A DNA stretch of 52,577 bases from a virus. Position 1 is the first letter of the stretch, and every line of letters starts with the position of its first letter. Below are positions 20,942 through 29,378 of the stretch, piece after piece. The notes under the pieces are model-generated. The model made no database searches and was not told the DNA's origin. It worked only from the letters and a program-made list of their open reading frames with translations. Location: positions 1-52,577 of IMG/VR virus record IMGVR_UViG_3300031251_000025. The stretch is one strand, 5' to 3'. Made by a program: the position numbers and the translations under genes.

Positions 20942-21770
20942 ATCAACAGCGTTCAACAAGATCATTGAATACATGTCAGCCTTGACCTATGACTCTGCTC
21001 TTGTGGATCAGGTCGTGGACAGCCTCTACAGCATCCTGCAGCATGAATACACCCTGGACATGACTTCCTCCCAGTTCAAGGAGATGGTTCACAAGCAGGT
21101 GGATTCTACCTATCGTGGGTTTGTGACCGATGACCCACTCAGGAACAGTCCCAACCTGACCCTGGCAGATCGGCGCGCAGCCCAATACCTGGAGAACGCT
21201 GACAAACTCTACCTTGGACAGTTTATCCAGGACCCTGGTGTAAAACAGGCTGTGGTGGATTACATCCGCAAAGCCTATATTGAGAATGGCGCTGCTATTG
21301 GCAATAGTCCCAGGGAACTCCAGGCTTTTGTGAATGCCTTGGGAGAACAGCTTGATCTGGAGAAGTGGCGGATCAGGATGATCATCGACACGACTGTCTC
21401 CAAAGCCAGGACTTACAGTCAACTCCAGGGTATGCGACAGGCTGGAGCACGGTCCTTTGAGGTTGTGGGTCCTGATGATAACCTGACTTGCGTCTACTGC
21501 CAGGATATGCTGGGTCGCACCTTTGAACTGGCCCCTGAACTCACCCGATTAGACCAGGTTATCAACGCAGGTCCTGAGGGCATGGCAATTGTGAAGCCCT
21601 TCCTCAAGGGTGGATTGGGTCTCAAGGAGTTGGAGAAGACCTCTGATGCCGACGTTCAATCCATGGGATTTGCTTGCCCACCATTCCACCCATCCTGCCG
21701 GCATAGCCTCGCCGTGGTTGACTTTTATGAGAACGCTTCTGAAATCCCCTATTCAATGGAGGCAGTATGA
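20928..21770 (+). CDS. MuF-like minor head protein
   Basis: 280 residues from the ATG at 20928, which overlaps the portal stop; the frame is open further upstream inside the portal gene, but without a ribosome-binding site. The C-terminal MuF domain is recognised by TTVSKARTYSQLQGM, LTCVYCQDMLGRTF (near 187) and CPPFHPSCRHSL (near 248), the usual Cys and His ligands of this family. MuF/SPP1 gp7-type proteins act in head assembly next to the portal. It ends as ATGA over gene 21767. Confidence 0.85.
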   Translation: MDKAESTAFNKIIEYMSALTYDSALVDQVVDSLYSILQHEYTLDMTSSQFKEMVHKQVDSTYRGFVTDDPLRNSPNLTLADRRAAQYLENADKLYLGQFIQDPGVKQAVVDYIRKAYIENGAAIGNSPRELQAFVNALGEQLDLEKWRIRMIIDTTVSKARTYSQLQGMRQAGARSFEVVGPDDNLTCVYCQDMLGRTFELAPELTRLDQVINAGPEGMAIVKPFLKGGLGLKELEKTSDADVQSMGFACPPFHPSCRHSLAVVDFYENASEIPYSMEAV

Positions 21771-21925
21771 CCAAAAATGAAACCCCCCTGAAGATACCTG
21801 AGAAACGCCCAAAGCGCAAACCAGACAGCATGATCCTCTCCATCAACACCTCCAATGCCATCACTACGGGTCAGGCAGCCTTTCGGGCCCAGTTGAAGGC
21901 ACAGAGAGAGGGGAACAAGAAATGA
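21767..21925 (+). CDS. Small basic hypothetical protein, 52 residues
   Basis: Starts in ATGA overlap with the MuF-like gene. Lys/Arg-rich (KIPEKRPKRKPD) with a helical C-terminus (AAFRAQLKAQREGNKK). It overlaps the next small gene the same way. Coding is supported by the chain of overlaps; role unknown. Confidence 0.6.
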   Translation: MTKNETPLKIPEKRPKRKPDSMILSINTSNAITTGQAAFRAQLKAQREGNKK

Positions 21926-22020
21926 GTGGCTGGAAGGTATTTGGAACTGTTCTCATCCTGTGCATCCTGGTCCTCTTCACTATTGTCTATGGAATCGGTA
22001 TGAGAAAGGAAGGTGAGTAA
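21922..22020 (+). CDS. Very small membrane protein, 32 residues
   Basis: WKVFGTVLILCILVLFTIVY is one membrane helix, then a basic tail. Start and stop overlap both neighbours (ATGA and TAATG), and AGAGAGGGG lies upstream. A membrane peptide within the head gene cluster is unusual. Confidence 0.55.
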   Translation: MSGWKVFGTVLILCILVLFTIVYGIGMRKEGE

Positions 22021-23288
22021 TGGCCTTGTCAATGACTGTCACCCTGAAAGTGGGGTTGGACGAAACTGCCGCTGGAAAGGTTCTCAAGCGAGAATCCCTC
22101 AAGCAGTTTGGCATCAACTCCCTGGGGATCGACTTTTCTACCATGTCCGATGAGGAAATCTCATCCTACACCAATCCCAAGGATGAGGATTATGTGCTGG
22201 TGCCCACCCGCATGCTGTCTGCCGGAGAAGTCCAGAACAGCACCATCAACTTCGGTCATGAGGGCGGGAAGGCCCTCAAGGAAGCTGTCATGGCTGGGAT
22301 GTTCAATGACCTGGTCATTCTCAAGAATCACGACTTCGATGTGGATGGTTGGCTCGGCAAAACCCAGGAAAGTTTCTGGGATGAGCTTACTCCTAACGTG
22401 CCCCATGGGGTGACTGGAATGATGCGTCTGGATACCAAAGCTGACCCCAAGGTAGCTCGGGGCGTCATCAGCGGTGTCCTGGACAGCGTTTCCGTCACCA
22501 TCGGTTTTGAGCACATCAAGTCCCATCCCAAGATGTCCGACATGGACTTCTACATGAAGATGGGCGAAGTTGTGGATGGAAAGACTGTCCAGGCTTTGGT
22601 GACCAAAGTTAATCGTGTCTATGAACTCAGCGTTGTCTGGATGGGTGCAGACCCTGGAGCTAAGACGCACAACTCACAATCTTTTTCACAGGAGGTATCC
22701 GTGGACCCCAAGAAACTCGCACTTGCCCTCGGGCTCTCGTTGGGGGATGATCCCACTGAAGAGGCCATCACTGCTGCACTGAAGGAACAGGCTGCCAAGG
22801 CCCTGGAACTTCAGACCCAGCTGACCGCTGCCGAAACGGTCAAGACTGATCTGACCACCCAGGTTACTGCCCTGACGGCAGACGTGACCACCAAGGTCGT
22901 GGAACTGGGCACGGCCACCACGGAACTGACCACCCTCAAGGCTGCAGTGGAGGCCCTCAAGGCCAATGCGACTCTGGGTGAGAAGCTGGTGGTTGACACC
23001 CGGAATGAGGCTCTGCGCCTCTACAACCTGGTGGAAGCCACCAAGGCCAACGACACCATGCGCAACCTGATCTCCAATTCGGATCTGGCCGTGGCCCAGT
23101 CCTTCATTTCCACCTACAAGGAACGGGCTGAGCAGATCGCTCCCCTGCACTGTGTCAAGTGCGGAAGTGCAGAACTGTCCCGTCAGCTTTCCCAGCAGAC
23201 TGATCCTGGCAACATCCCTGACACGCACAACCACACCAACATGGAAACTGAGCGCCTGAAGGCCAGCGTCACTTCGATCCACGGGTAA
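22020..23288 (+). CDS. Prohead protease-scaffold fusion
   Basis: 422 residues. The N-terminal 215 residues have the prohead protease pattern: VILKNHDFDVDGWLGKT with the catalytic-type His near residue 104, and VLDSVSVTIGF with the Ser near 158. From about residue 230 the chain becomes an Ala/Thr/Leu-rich coiled coil (LTTQVTALTADVTTKVVELG), the scaffold part, ending in a Cys/His region (HCVKCGSAEL). Protease and scaffold in one frame is a known lambda-like arrangement. The scaffold may also be made alone from an internal start at 22701. Confidence 0.85.
   Translation: MALSMTVTLKVGLDETAAGKVLKRESLKQFGINSLGIDFSTMSDEEISSYTNPKDEDYVLVPTRMLSAGEVQNSTINFGHEGGKALKEAVMAGMFNDLVILKNHDFDVDGWLGKTQESFWDELTPNVPHGVTGMMRLDTKADPKVARGVISGVLDSVSVTIGFEHIKSHPKMSDMDFYMKMGEVVDGKTVQALVTKVNRVYELSVVWMGADPGAKTHNSQSFSQEVSVDPKKLALALGLSLGDDPTEEAITAALKEQAAKALELQTQLTAAETVKTDLTTQVTALTADVTTKVVELGTATTELTTLKAAVEALKANATLGEKLVVDTRNEALRLYNLVEATKANDTMRNLISNSDLAVAQSFISTYKERAEQIAPLHCVKCGSAELSRQLSQQTDPGNIPDTHNHTNMETERLKASVTSIHG
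22701..23288 (+). CDS. Nested scaffold protein from an internal in-frame start
   Basis: An in-frame GTG at 22701 follows CAGGAGGTATCC, as good a ribosome-binding site as any true start here. It sits at the junction of protease and coiled-coil region. The product would be a 195-residue scaffold (VDPKKLALALGLSLGDDPTE...). This matches lambda, where the scaffold Nu3 is made from the end of the protease gene C. Shown by sequence; use is inferred. Confidence 0.6.
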   Translation: MDPKKLALALGLSLGDDPTEEAITAALKEQAAKALELQTQLTAAETVKTDLTTQVTALTADVTTKVVELGTATTELTTLKAAVEALKANATLGEKLVVDTRNEALRLYNLVEATKANDTMRNLISNSDLAVAQSFISTYKERAEQIAPLHCVKCGSAELSRQLSQQTDPGNIPDTHNHTNMETERLKASVTSIHG

Positions 23289-23347
23289 TACCACACCAAC
23301 AGCGGGCAATTCGTCCACAACCTCATCTTTTTCTCCAAGGAGAGCAT

Positions 23348-23785
23348 ATGTATAAGAAAGCCCCCGAAGGAATGGTGGCCCAGCAGTTCACCATCTCCGA
23401 TGCCAACATCCCTGTCGGCACCCTGGCCTGCATCACGGGTGACATGACCATCGCCCAGAGTGGTGGCCCCGTCATCGGTGAGATCGTCGCCAAGGACACC
23501 CACACCATGAAGGCCACGGTCGAGCTGTTCTGCAGCAAGATCATGGATGTCGTGGCTGGCACCGGTGGTCTGGTCGCCGGTCACAAGGCTGACCTGTCGG
23601 GTGAGACCGAAGTGGCCAGCGGTGAGGGCACCCAGATGTCCACCGATCCCAACACCTACACCTCCGTCATCACCATGACCCAGAACGATGGTTCGGCCAC
23701 CGCTGGCGTCCTCGTGTCGCCTGGCAAGTTCATGGTTCTGCAGGGTGGCGCTGCCGGTGCCGCTTGCGTGGTTGCCTGCCCGTAA
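23348..23785 (+). CDS. Capsid decoration protein (putative, lambda gpD-like)
   Basis: 145 residues between protease/scaffold and major capsid protein, the usual position of the decoration protein. It is Gly/Ala/Thr-rich and beta-type (VGTLACITGDMTIAQSGGPV, GVLVSPGKFMVLQGG). AAGGAGAGC precedes the ATG. Codons are of the C-ending high-expression style like the capsid gene. Such proteins sit at capsid three-fold or local symmetry axes and stabilise the expanded shell. Confidence 0.65.
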   Translation: MYKKAPEGMVAQQFTISDANIPVGTLACITGDMTIAQSGGPVIGEIVAKDTHTMKATVELFCSKIMDVVAGTGGLVAGHKADLSGETEVASGEGTQMSTDPNTYTSVITMTQNDGSATAGVLVSPGKFMVLQGGAAGAACVVACP

Positions 23786-23848
23786 CCTGTCGTCCATCTC
23801 TGTCCACCCTTCGTCCCATTCCCACGCAGTCCTCAAGGAGAAACACCC

Positions 23849-24934
23849 ATGACGTTCCCCGAACAGCTGAGCCCCAAGAAACTTGTGGCAGAGATGGAGA
23901 AGAAGCGCAGCAAAGGCTTCGATGTCACCCTGTCCCAGCACCTCAAGGACAACTACGAGGGCATGACCATCGACAAGCTGTATGCTGAGCTCGATGTCGA
24001 TCCCATGACCGCCACCGTGGGCCTGATCCTGGACCGCGACGAATCCCAGCGTTGGCTGGTTCCTGAAATCTTCAGGGACGCCATTCGCAAAGGGTTCATC
24101 AACGCCCCGATCTACAAGGATCTCATCGTCCGTGAAGAGCCCATCCCGCAGCTCACGCAGGTGATGCCCTTCTGGGACCTGACCGGCCTTCCCAACGCCC
24201 CACAGCAGTTGGGTGTGGCTGAATCCATGACCCTCGGCTCCCTGAAGTATGGCCAGAAGTCCGTCCGTGTCGGCAAGACCGGCATCGGCCTGGAAGTCGC
24301 GGATGAGTGCATCCAGTACTCGTCCATCGCCATGCTCAGCCTCTGGCTCATGGATGTCGGCGTCAAGCTAGGTTCCAGCCTCGGTTCCCAGCTCATCACC
24401 ACCCTGATCAACGGTGACCAGGCGGATGGTTCCGAAGCTGCCCCCAGCGTCGGCATCACCCAGAAGACCTCCGATCTGTCCGGTGCTGGCGTCGGCCTGC
24501 AGTATGCCGACTTCATCCGCATGTCGGTGCGCGCTGCCCTGCGCAACCGCAAGTGGACCAAGATCGTCGGCGGTGAAGACATGATCAACACCGTGCTGGA
24601 CCTGACCGAGTTCCGGCGCAGCAACAAGATCGCTGACCCTGAGCTCACGCTCAACCTGAAGACCCCGGTGCCCCGCAACTGGGACGCCTACGTTCACAAC
24701 GCTGTGCCCTCCGGCCAGCTGCTCATGGTCGATTCCGATATGGCCGCCGTGCAGCTCACTGCCCAGCCCCTCAAGGTTGAGTCGGAACGCATCATCCAGC
24801 GCCAGATCAACGGCACCTACGTGTCCTTGACCACCGGGTTCGCCATCATCTTCCGCGATGCCCGCATCATCATGGATTCCACGCAGGACATCGGTGCTGC
24901 TCCCTTCCCGTCCTGGCTGGCGCCTCTCTACTAA
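23849..24934 (+). CDS. Major capsid protein (HK97 fold, lambda gpE-like)
   Basis: 361 residues, strong CAAGGAGAAA. The layout matches gpE-type capsid proteins: an N-terminal arm, then PMTATVGLILDRDESQRWLV, a beta-rich core (MTLGSLKYGQKSVRVGKTGI) and a long spine helix region. Highly expressed codon style. It forms hexamers and pentamers of the head. A strong terminator follows 32 bases after the stop, limiting read-through into the neck genes. Confidence 0.9.
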   Translation: MTFPEQLSPKKLVAEMEKKRSKGFDVTLSQHLKDNYEGMTIDKLYAELDVDPMTATVGLILDRDESQRWLVPEIFRDAIRKGFINAPIYKDLIVREEPIPQLTQVMPFWDLTGLPNAPQQLGVAESMTLGSLKYGQKSVRVGKTGIGLEVADECIQYSSIAMLSLWLMDVGVKLGSSLGSQLITTLINGDQADGSEAAPSVGITQKTSDLSGAGVGLQYADFIRMSVRAALRNRKWTKIVGGEDMINTVLDLTEFRRSNKIADPELTLNLKTPVPRNWDAYVHNAVPSGQLLMVDSDMAAVQLTAQPLKVESERIIQRQINGTYVSLTTGFAIIFRDARIIMDSTQDIGAAPFPSWLAPLY

Positions 24935-24966
24935 AGCCAGTCGATGGGCCTTTGCAGGCTAAATCC

Positions 24967-25001
24967 TGGGCCCACACTCATACTGTGGGCCCATTTTCTT
25001 T
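24967..25001 (+). terminator. Terminator after major capsid gene
   Basis: TGGGCCCACA (24967-24976) and TGTGGGCCCA (24984-24993), a perfect 10-bp stem with a 7-base loop, then TTTTCTTTC. A textbook intrinsic terminator. Confidence 0.85.
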
Positions 25002-25020
25002 CACTTCAAAAGGAGTTTTC

Positions 25021-25428
25021 ATGTCCAACCTCTTCACCCCTCCCTTCTTTGTCAGGCTGGCTGATCCTGGCATGTCGTTCTATGACCCGCTCAGCAAACT
25101 GCTGCTCAATGGGAAACTGGTCAAAGAAGTCACCGTGATCACCCCGCACACTGGCGAGTGGCTGCGTGCTGGTGGCTTGGTGAAGGTTTCCGCCCCCGCC
25201 GCTGAAACGACCGGAAAGGCCCCGGAGGGAAGCCCCGCGCCGGTGAGCAATGCCACGCAGAATGCGTCAACGGAACCCTCGGCAGCTATCGGGACGGGCG
25301 AGCCTGGAACGGCAGCTCAGAGCCTGGAAGATCTGCTGACCAAGGCTTCCGGTGATCTTGAGGAGGATCTGGCAGCTATCAAGACTGCGAAGGCTGCTCA
25401 GACCTCTTCCTCCAAGACCGCCAAGTAA
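25021..25428 (+). CDS. Head-region hypothetical protein with Ala-rich tail, 135 residues
   Basis: Starts at ATG 25021 behind AAAAGGAG, after the capsid terminator. Residues 1-55 look folded (FFVRLADPGMSFYDPLSKLL); from 60 on the chain is Ala/Thr/Pro/Ser-rich and probably disordered, ending in a helical SLEDLLTKASGDLEEDLAAI. Position suggests a head-completion or head-surface protein; no family recognised. Confidence 0.6.
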   Translation: MSNLFTPPFFVRLADPGMSFYDPLSKLLLNGKLVKEVTVITPHTGEWLRAGGLVKVSAPAAETTGKAPEGSPAPVSNATQNASTEPSAAIGTGEPGTAAQSLEDLLTKASGDLEEDLAAIKTAKAAQTSSSKTAK

Positions 25429-25438
25429 GGAGCATCAC

Positions 25439-25939
25439 ATGGCCTCGTTCACTGTTCAAGAATACTTCCTGGCACGAATCCCTGACATCACCACGATTAT
25501 CCCAGGATTCAACGTGGACCTGGCAGTGAATGGGGCCATGGCTCTTTACTGGGATCGTTTCTTCCCACATCAACTGTCGCTGCTTCCTGACATCAGCGAT
25601 GATGTCCTGACGGAACGCAGGAAAGCCCTGTGTGCTCTGCGGGCTGTCATCAACATTCTTCCCATGGTCATGCAGATCCTGAAGCCCAAGGTGGTTGAGG
25701 CAAAAGCTGGACCTGCTGAATCCAAGTTTGAGGAGCGTGGAAGACTCTTCAAACTCATGTCAGACGTGTGGGCTCTGGAACTCAAGCAACTGGAGGAGAT
25801 GGAAGGAATCGTCTTTGGCCTTCTGCCTCCCGTCCCTGGCATCCGCAAGACCATCGATGCGGAGCCCATCATTCCTCTTGGGATGGAGTACGTCATGAGC
25901 CGTGGAGTAGTCTTCGTGGATGAGGCCGCCCGTGGCTAG
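25439..25939 (+). CDS. Neck/connector protein (putative), 166 residues
   Basis: ATG at 25439 behind AAGGAGC. Mainly helical, with the segment DISDDVLTERRKALCALRAV and an LPPVPGIRKTID turn. It lies between the head gene block and the tail genes, where head-completion adaptors usually are. No sequence family recognised. Confidence 0.6.
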   Translation: MASFTVQEYFLARIPDITTIIPGFNVDLAVNGAMALYWDRFFPHQLSLLPDISDDVLTERRKALCALRAVINILPMVMQILKPKVVEAKAGPAESKFEERGRLFKLMSDVWALELKQLEEMEGIVFGLLPPVPGIRKTIDAEPIIPLGMEYVMSRGVVFVDEAARG

Positions 25940-26369
25940 CCTACTGTCTCCTGACGACCTCGCTGCCATCAAAAGTGCCCTCATGGACTTGCGGGACACT
26001 TTCTTCAAGCGCCCATTCACCCTGGTGCATCGATCCACAGCCTTGGGACCCTACGGGGAAAGTGCTGTGCACGACAGCACAAGTAATTTTGACTTTGTGG
26101 GGCTGACTGAGTTCACCAGAGCCAAGGGAGAAAAATACCACACCGTGGATGAAGACCCCACAGGTGAACAGCAGCGGGATGGCTGGAGATTCTACATCTG
26201 GAAAGACGATGTGGATGCTGTGGTCGTGGTAGACCCGGAGACTGACAAGGTTCTTTTGGATGGCGTGGAATACATCATCAAGTTCTGGGCTGAATCCGCT
26301 CTGTTCTCAGACCTTGGATACGTCTTCTATGAGATGGAAATTTCCAAGGATACTGCTATCCTAGGTTAG
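25932..26369 (+). CDS. Head-tail connector protein (putative), 145 residues
   Basis: I choose the GTG at 25932 with GAGG upstream; an ATG at 25920 is also possible. The helical N-terminus is followed by a beta-rich part (DGWRFYIWKDDVDAVVVVDP, then DGVEYIIKFWAESAL), like small beta-barrel stopper/adaptor proteins of the neck (SPP1 gp16-type). Overlaps the preceding gene by 8 bases. Assignment by position and fold style. Confidence 0.55.
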   Translation: MASLLSPDDLAAIKSALMDLRDTFFKRPFTLVHRSTALGPYGESAVHDSTSNFDFVGLTEFTRAKGEKYHTVDEDPTGEQQRDGWRFYIWKDDVDAVVVVDPETDKVLLDGVEYIIKFWAESALFSDLGYVFYEMEISKDTAILG

Positions 26370-26380
26370 AGGGAGCCACA

Positions 26381-28075
26381 ATGTCATTTGACCTATTTGA
26401 TTTCTTGCCGAATATTTCCAGGGAAGTGGATGAGGCAGATGGAAGTTTTCAAAGTTTTGTGTGGGGTTTCAACCAGATCTGGGCAGACCTCCTAACCACT
26501 GTGGAGGCTATGCCCAGTAACCTTTTGGACCCCAAGACCACGCCACTCATTCAGGATCTGGCCACCCACCGTGGGAACCCCTTCCAGTGCTTCAACGATA
26601 CACAACTCAGGAAAATTGCGGATAACCTGGCCTACATCTACAAGAGGCGCGGTGACACCACAGGTCTGGTCAATGTCATCCGCTTTATTCTGGGTTTGGA
26701 AGCCACCATTGAGATGGACTACTCGTTCTGTTGGCAGTTGGGACAGACTGGTCGATCGGAACTTCAGTCACAATCTATCCTGTCTTCCCGTAACAGCCCC
26801 TTCTTTAAAATCAGTGTTCCTGGGGACACGCTGCCGGATGAGGTGAAGACCCAGATTGTGACGCTTATCCAATTCATGAAACCCAACTTCATGTGCTTTG
26901 TGGGTTCCGCAAACATTGGCAAGGGACCTGGAAGTGAGGTTGAGGCTGTGGTTACCCCCACAACCATTCTGTATCCATGCCCCACCTCTTTCAACCAGAG
27001 CACCCCCATATCTCCAGTAGTTCCAACTGGAGTGGGTAATTCCATTTCCTTCTCGGCCACGGGACTTCCCCCAGGGTTGTCCATAGACCCCACAACTGGT
27101 GTTCTGAGTGGCACTCCCACAGCAGTGGGAAGTTACACCGCAGTGGTTGTAGTGAAAGAAGACGTGGGTGATCAGACTGTCTATGTTCGTATGACCGTTG
27201 CTGATGCTTTTGTAGTGGGCGGCGGATACGACTTTGTGGTGTGGGGTGATGCAGATCGGGATGGGGATGGCAATCCTTATAGTCTTGACAACCTCCCTGC
27301 AGTTGGTGCTCTTACCATGCCAACCTGTGCTCCATCTTTTACTGCAGGTGCTCAGGACGCCCCCAGTGAATTCCATGTGCACATTATTCGATATGACGGT
27401 TGCACGCTACCCATGGCTTTGGATTTATTGCAGTGCCTTGGTAATCAATTGACAAGTGCTCCTCAGGCAGTCACAGTCCTAGTAGATGGTGTGTCTCAAG
27501 ACATAAACAACATAAGCAACTTACCAGTGCCAGACGATTTCATTATCTCACTTACCAGTTCCTATGCTTTGTGGTTGGGGCAGTTCCAATTTGAGTTCCT
27601 TTTGGCTGGCATGAATGGGTTCATAGGAGCAAATGCTAACACTGCCTATGGCACCATACCTGGTACTGTAGGTGTCAGCCCGGTCCTTTGTATTGCCCCC
27701 TCCAATGAACCCTACTACACCATCACAACTTCAGATGCTCCTATGCTTTCTGAAAATCCTGATGGCACTCTGGTCACTCCTGTTGACTGGAATCTCACCG
27801 TTAACCATTTCAACGGACACACTGCAGAGGTATCCATTCAGACCAGTCTACAGGGTGGTTATGTAGGAACTCTTAATGGTAGCTCCAACCTTGCTGCTGG
27901 AAACACTGTAGCGGTGCCAGATAGTTTCGTTCTTGAGCTAACTCAGGCTGATCCTGCCTACATGCCGTCTGAGGCAGAGCATACTAGTGGGGTGTTCTCC
28001 ATCTCTTCTATAGACGCAAATGGTTATTCCTTTTCCATTGTTTACTGCCCAGGCACTGTTGGTCCTGCCATATAG
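26381..28075 (+). CDS. Baseplate wedge protein, P2 gpI-like, with Ig-like domain
   Basis: 564 residues. The first 185 match the P2 tail protein I pattern: PLIQDLATHRGNPFQCF, IYKRRGDTTGLVNVIRFILG and a late QFMKPNFMCFVG. Residues about 200-270 are an Ig-like domain of the putative-Ig (He_PIG) kind (ATGLPPGLSIDPTTGVLSGT). The rest is beta-rich and may be a receptor-facing or fibre-docking part. Its site ahead of the sheath gene is unusual, since gpI normally follows gpJ. Confidence 0.75.
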   Translation: MSFDLFDFLPNISREVDEADGSFQSFVWGFNQIWADLLTTVEAMPSNLLDPKTTPLIQDLATHRGNPFQCFNDTQLRKIADNLAYIYKRRGDTTGLVNVIRFILGLEATIEMDYSFCWQLGQTGRSELQSQSILSSRNSPFFKISVPGDTLPDEVKTQIVTLIQFMKPNFMCFVGSANIGKGPGSEVEAVVTPTTILYPCPTSFNQSTPISPVVPTGVGNSISFSATGLPPGLSIDPTTGVLSGTPTAVGSYTAVVVVKEDVGDQTVYVRMTVADAFVVGGGYDFVVWGDADRDGDGNPYSLDNLPAVGALTMPTCAPSFTAGAQDAPSEFHVHIIRYDGCTLPMALDLLQCLGNQLTSAPQAVTVLVDGVSQDINNISNLPVPDDFIISLTSSYALWLGQFQFEFLLAGMNGFIGANANTAYGTIPGTVGVSPVLCIAPSNEPYYTITTSDAPMLSENPDGTLVTPVDWNLTVNHFNGHTAEVSIQTSLQGGYVGTLNGSSNLAAGNTVAVPDSFVLELTQADPAYMPSEAEHTSGVFSISSIDANGYSFSIVYCPGTVGPAI

Positions 28076-28084
28076 GGAGAGGCT

Positions 28085-28609
28085 ATGACAGATGATCTGG
28101 AGATGGTGATTACCAACAACAACTTGCCACTGTTGTCCCAACTTGAAGAACTCATTCGACTCAACCTGCATAAGACCATGAGACAGATCGGTCTGCAGGT
28201 TGAGCGATGTGCTCGGATGCATATTCAGAACCAGGACTTGAACTGGGTGGCTCTCAGCGACTCTTGGCTGGCAGAGAAAAAGAAGCACGGGTATTCTGAG
28301 CAGATCTACATTATGACCAGTTCCTACCTACAGAACATCACCTGGCAGTATACTGAGGCAGAGTTCAAACTGGAAGTGGGCTTGATGCGGTCTGCTATGT
28401 GGATTGACCCTAACACAGGGCACATCACGCCTGCATACCAGATTGCATTTGCACTGGAATACGGGTATGATCCCAAGCACATTCCTGCCCGTCCCTTGTG
28501 GCACCCAGTGCTCGAAGAGAGCCGGCGCAGTGCTCAGACCAAGATTGGTATCTCCATCAAGAAGGCGTTTCTGGAAATTGAGGCACGAGCTACTAAGGGG
28601 ACACCATGA
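28085..28609 (+). CDS. Tail completion / virion morphogenesis protein (putative)
   Basis: 174 residues. A helical N-terminus (LEELIRLNLHKTMRQIGLQV) and the end HIPARPLWHPVLEESRR resemble HK97 gp10 / phage virion morphogenesis proteins that join head and tail, in which a PARPF-type motif followed by a helix is common. Overlaps the next gene by 4 bases. Confidence 0.65.
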   Translation: MTDDLEMVITNNNLPLLSQLEELIRLNLHKTMRQIGLQVERCARMHIQNQDLNWVALSDSWLAEKKKHGYSEQIYIMTSSYLQNITWQYTEAEFKLEVGLMRSAMWIDPNTGHITPAYQIAFALEYGYDPKHIPARPLWHPVLEESRRSAQTKIGISIKKAFLEIEARATKGTP

Positions 28610-29289
28610 CCAACATGTATGAAGACGTAGAACGCAGCATCTGGATGAATGTGGCCCGAGAGCAAGAAAAGATGGGCACTAACTTCCTGGTATACAACAA
28701 CCTCGTGACCAAGAAGGACTTCCCAGTAAATTCTGGCGCACTCTCCATCATGAAGAATTCAGACACCCCCAATTTTCAAAATGGTGGGGGTTGCCAAGCA
28801 AATATCCACACCTCTCTGAGAGGGGACAACGGGCAAGACATGGTTCACTCGCTTGAACCCTGGCCACAGTTTTACAACTTGCTGTATCAATTTGTTACCT
28901 TGGCAGATAACCTGCCAGCTGCCCGCCAGATTGACCTGCTGATTCGTAGGTCCCTGCGCCCCCGACAAGGATTGCTACTGTATGACAGCAACCTTGGAGT
29001 ATGGACCACTCAGCGCCTGGACACTGAATTTGCTGGATACATCAATAGGGATGTGGTCCAAGACTTTAAGTTCTGGCGGGTCACTCTCATTCGGGTTGAA
29101 GTTCCTGACTACATCCATGAAGACGCTGTGAGTTACCCAGCCATCACCCAGATTCAGGCTGACGTGGATCTCATTAGCACGGATGCACCTGATGAACTGG
29201 AATCTCTCTTCATTATGGGCCAGGCAACTGCCGTGTTGAGTGCGGTTGTTGAGGCTGAGAGTTCTGTCACGGCTTCACTACCCTCTTGA
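28606..29289 (+). CDS. Tail terminator or neck protein (putative), 227 residues
   Basis: The ATG overlaps the previous stop. The protein has a mixed fold with beta segments (GLLLYDSNLGVWTTQRL, FKFWRVTLIRVEVPDY) and an N-terminal helix. It stands just before the sheath gene, where tail terminator genes are usual in P2/Mu-like phages. No family match by eye. Confidence 0.55.
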   Translation: MTNMYEDVERSIWMNVAREQEKMGTNFLVYNNLVTKKDFPVNSGALSIMKNSDTPNFQNGGGCQANIHTSLRGDNGQDMVHSLEPWPQFYNLLYQFVTLADNLPAARQIDLLIRRSLRPRQGLLLYDSNLGVWTTQRLDTEFAGYINRDVVQDFKFWRVTLIRVEVPDYIHEDAVSYPAITQIQADVDLISTDAPDELESLFIMGQATAVLSAVVEAESSVTASLPS

Positions 29290-29378
29290 TGACCTGAGCT
29301 TTGATGCTTCAGAGTGCCCTTGTAACATTCCCTAATAACAGGTGAGCAACACGCCACCACACACCATCGGAGGTATTC

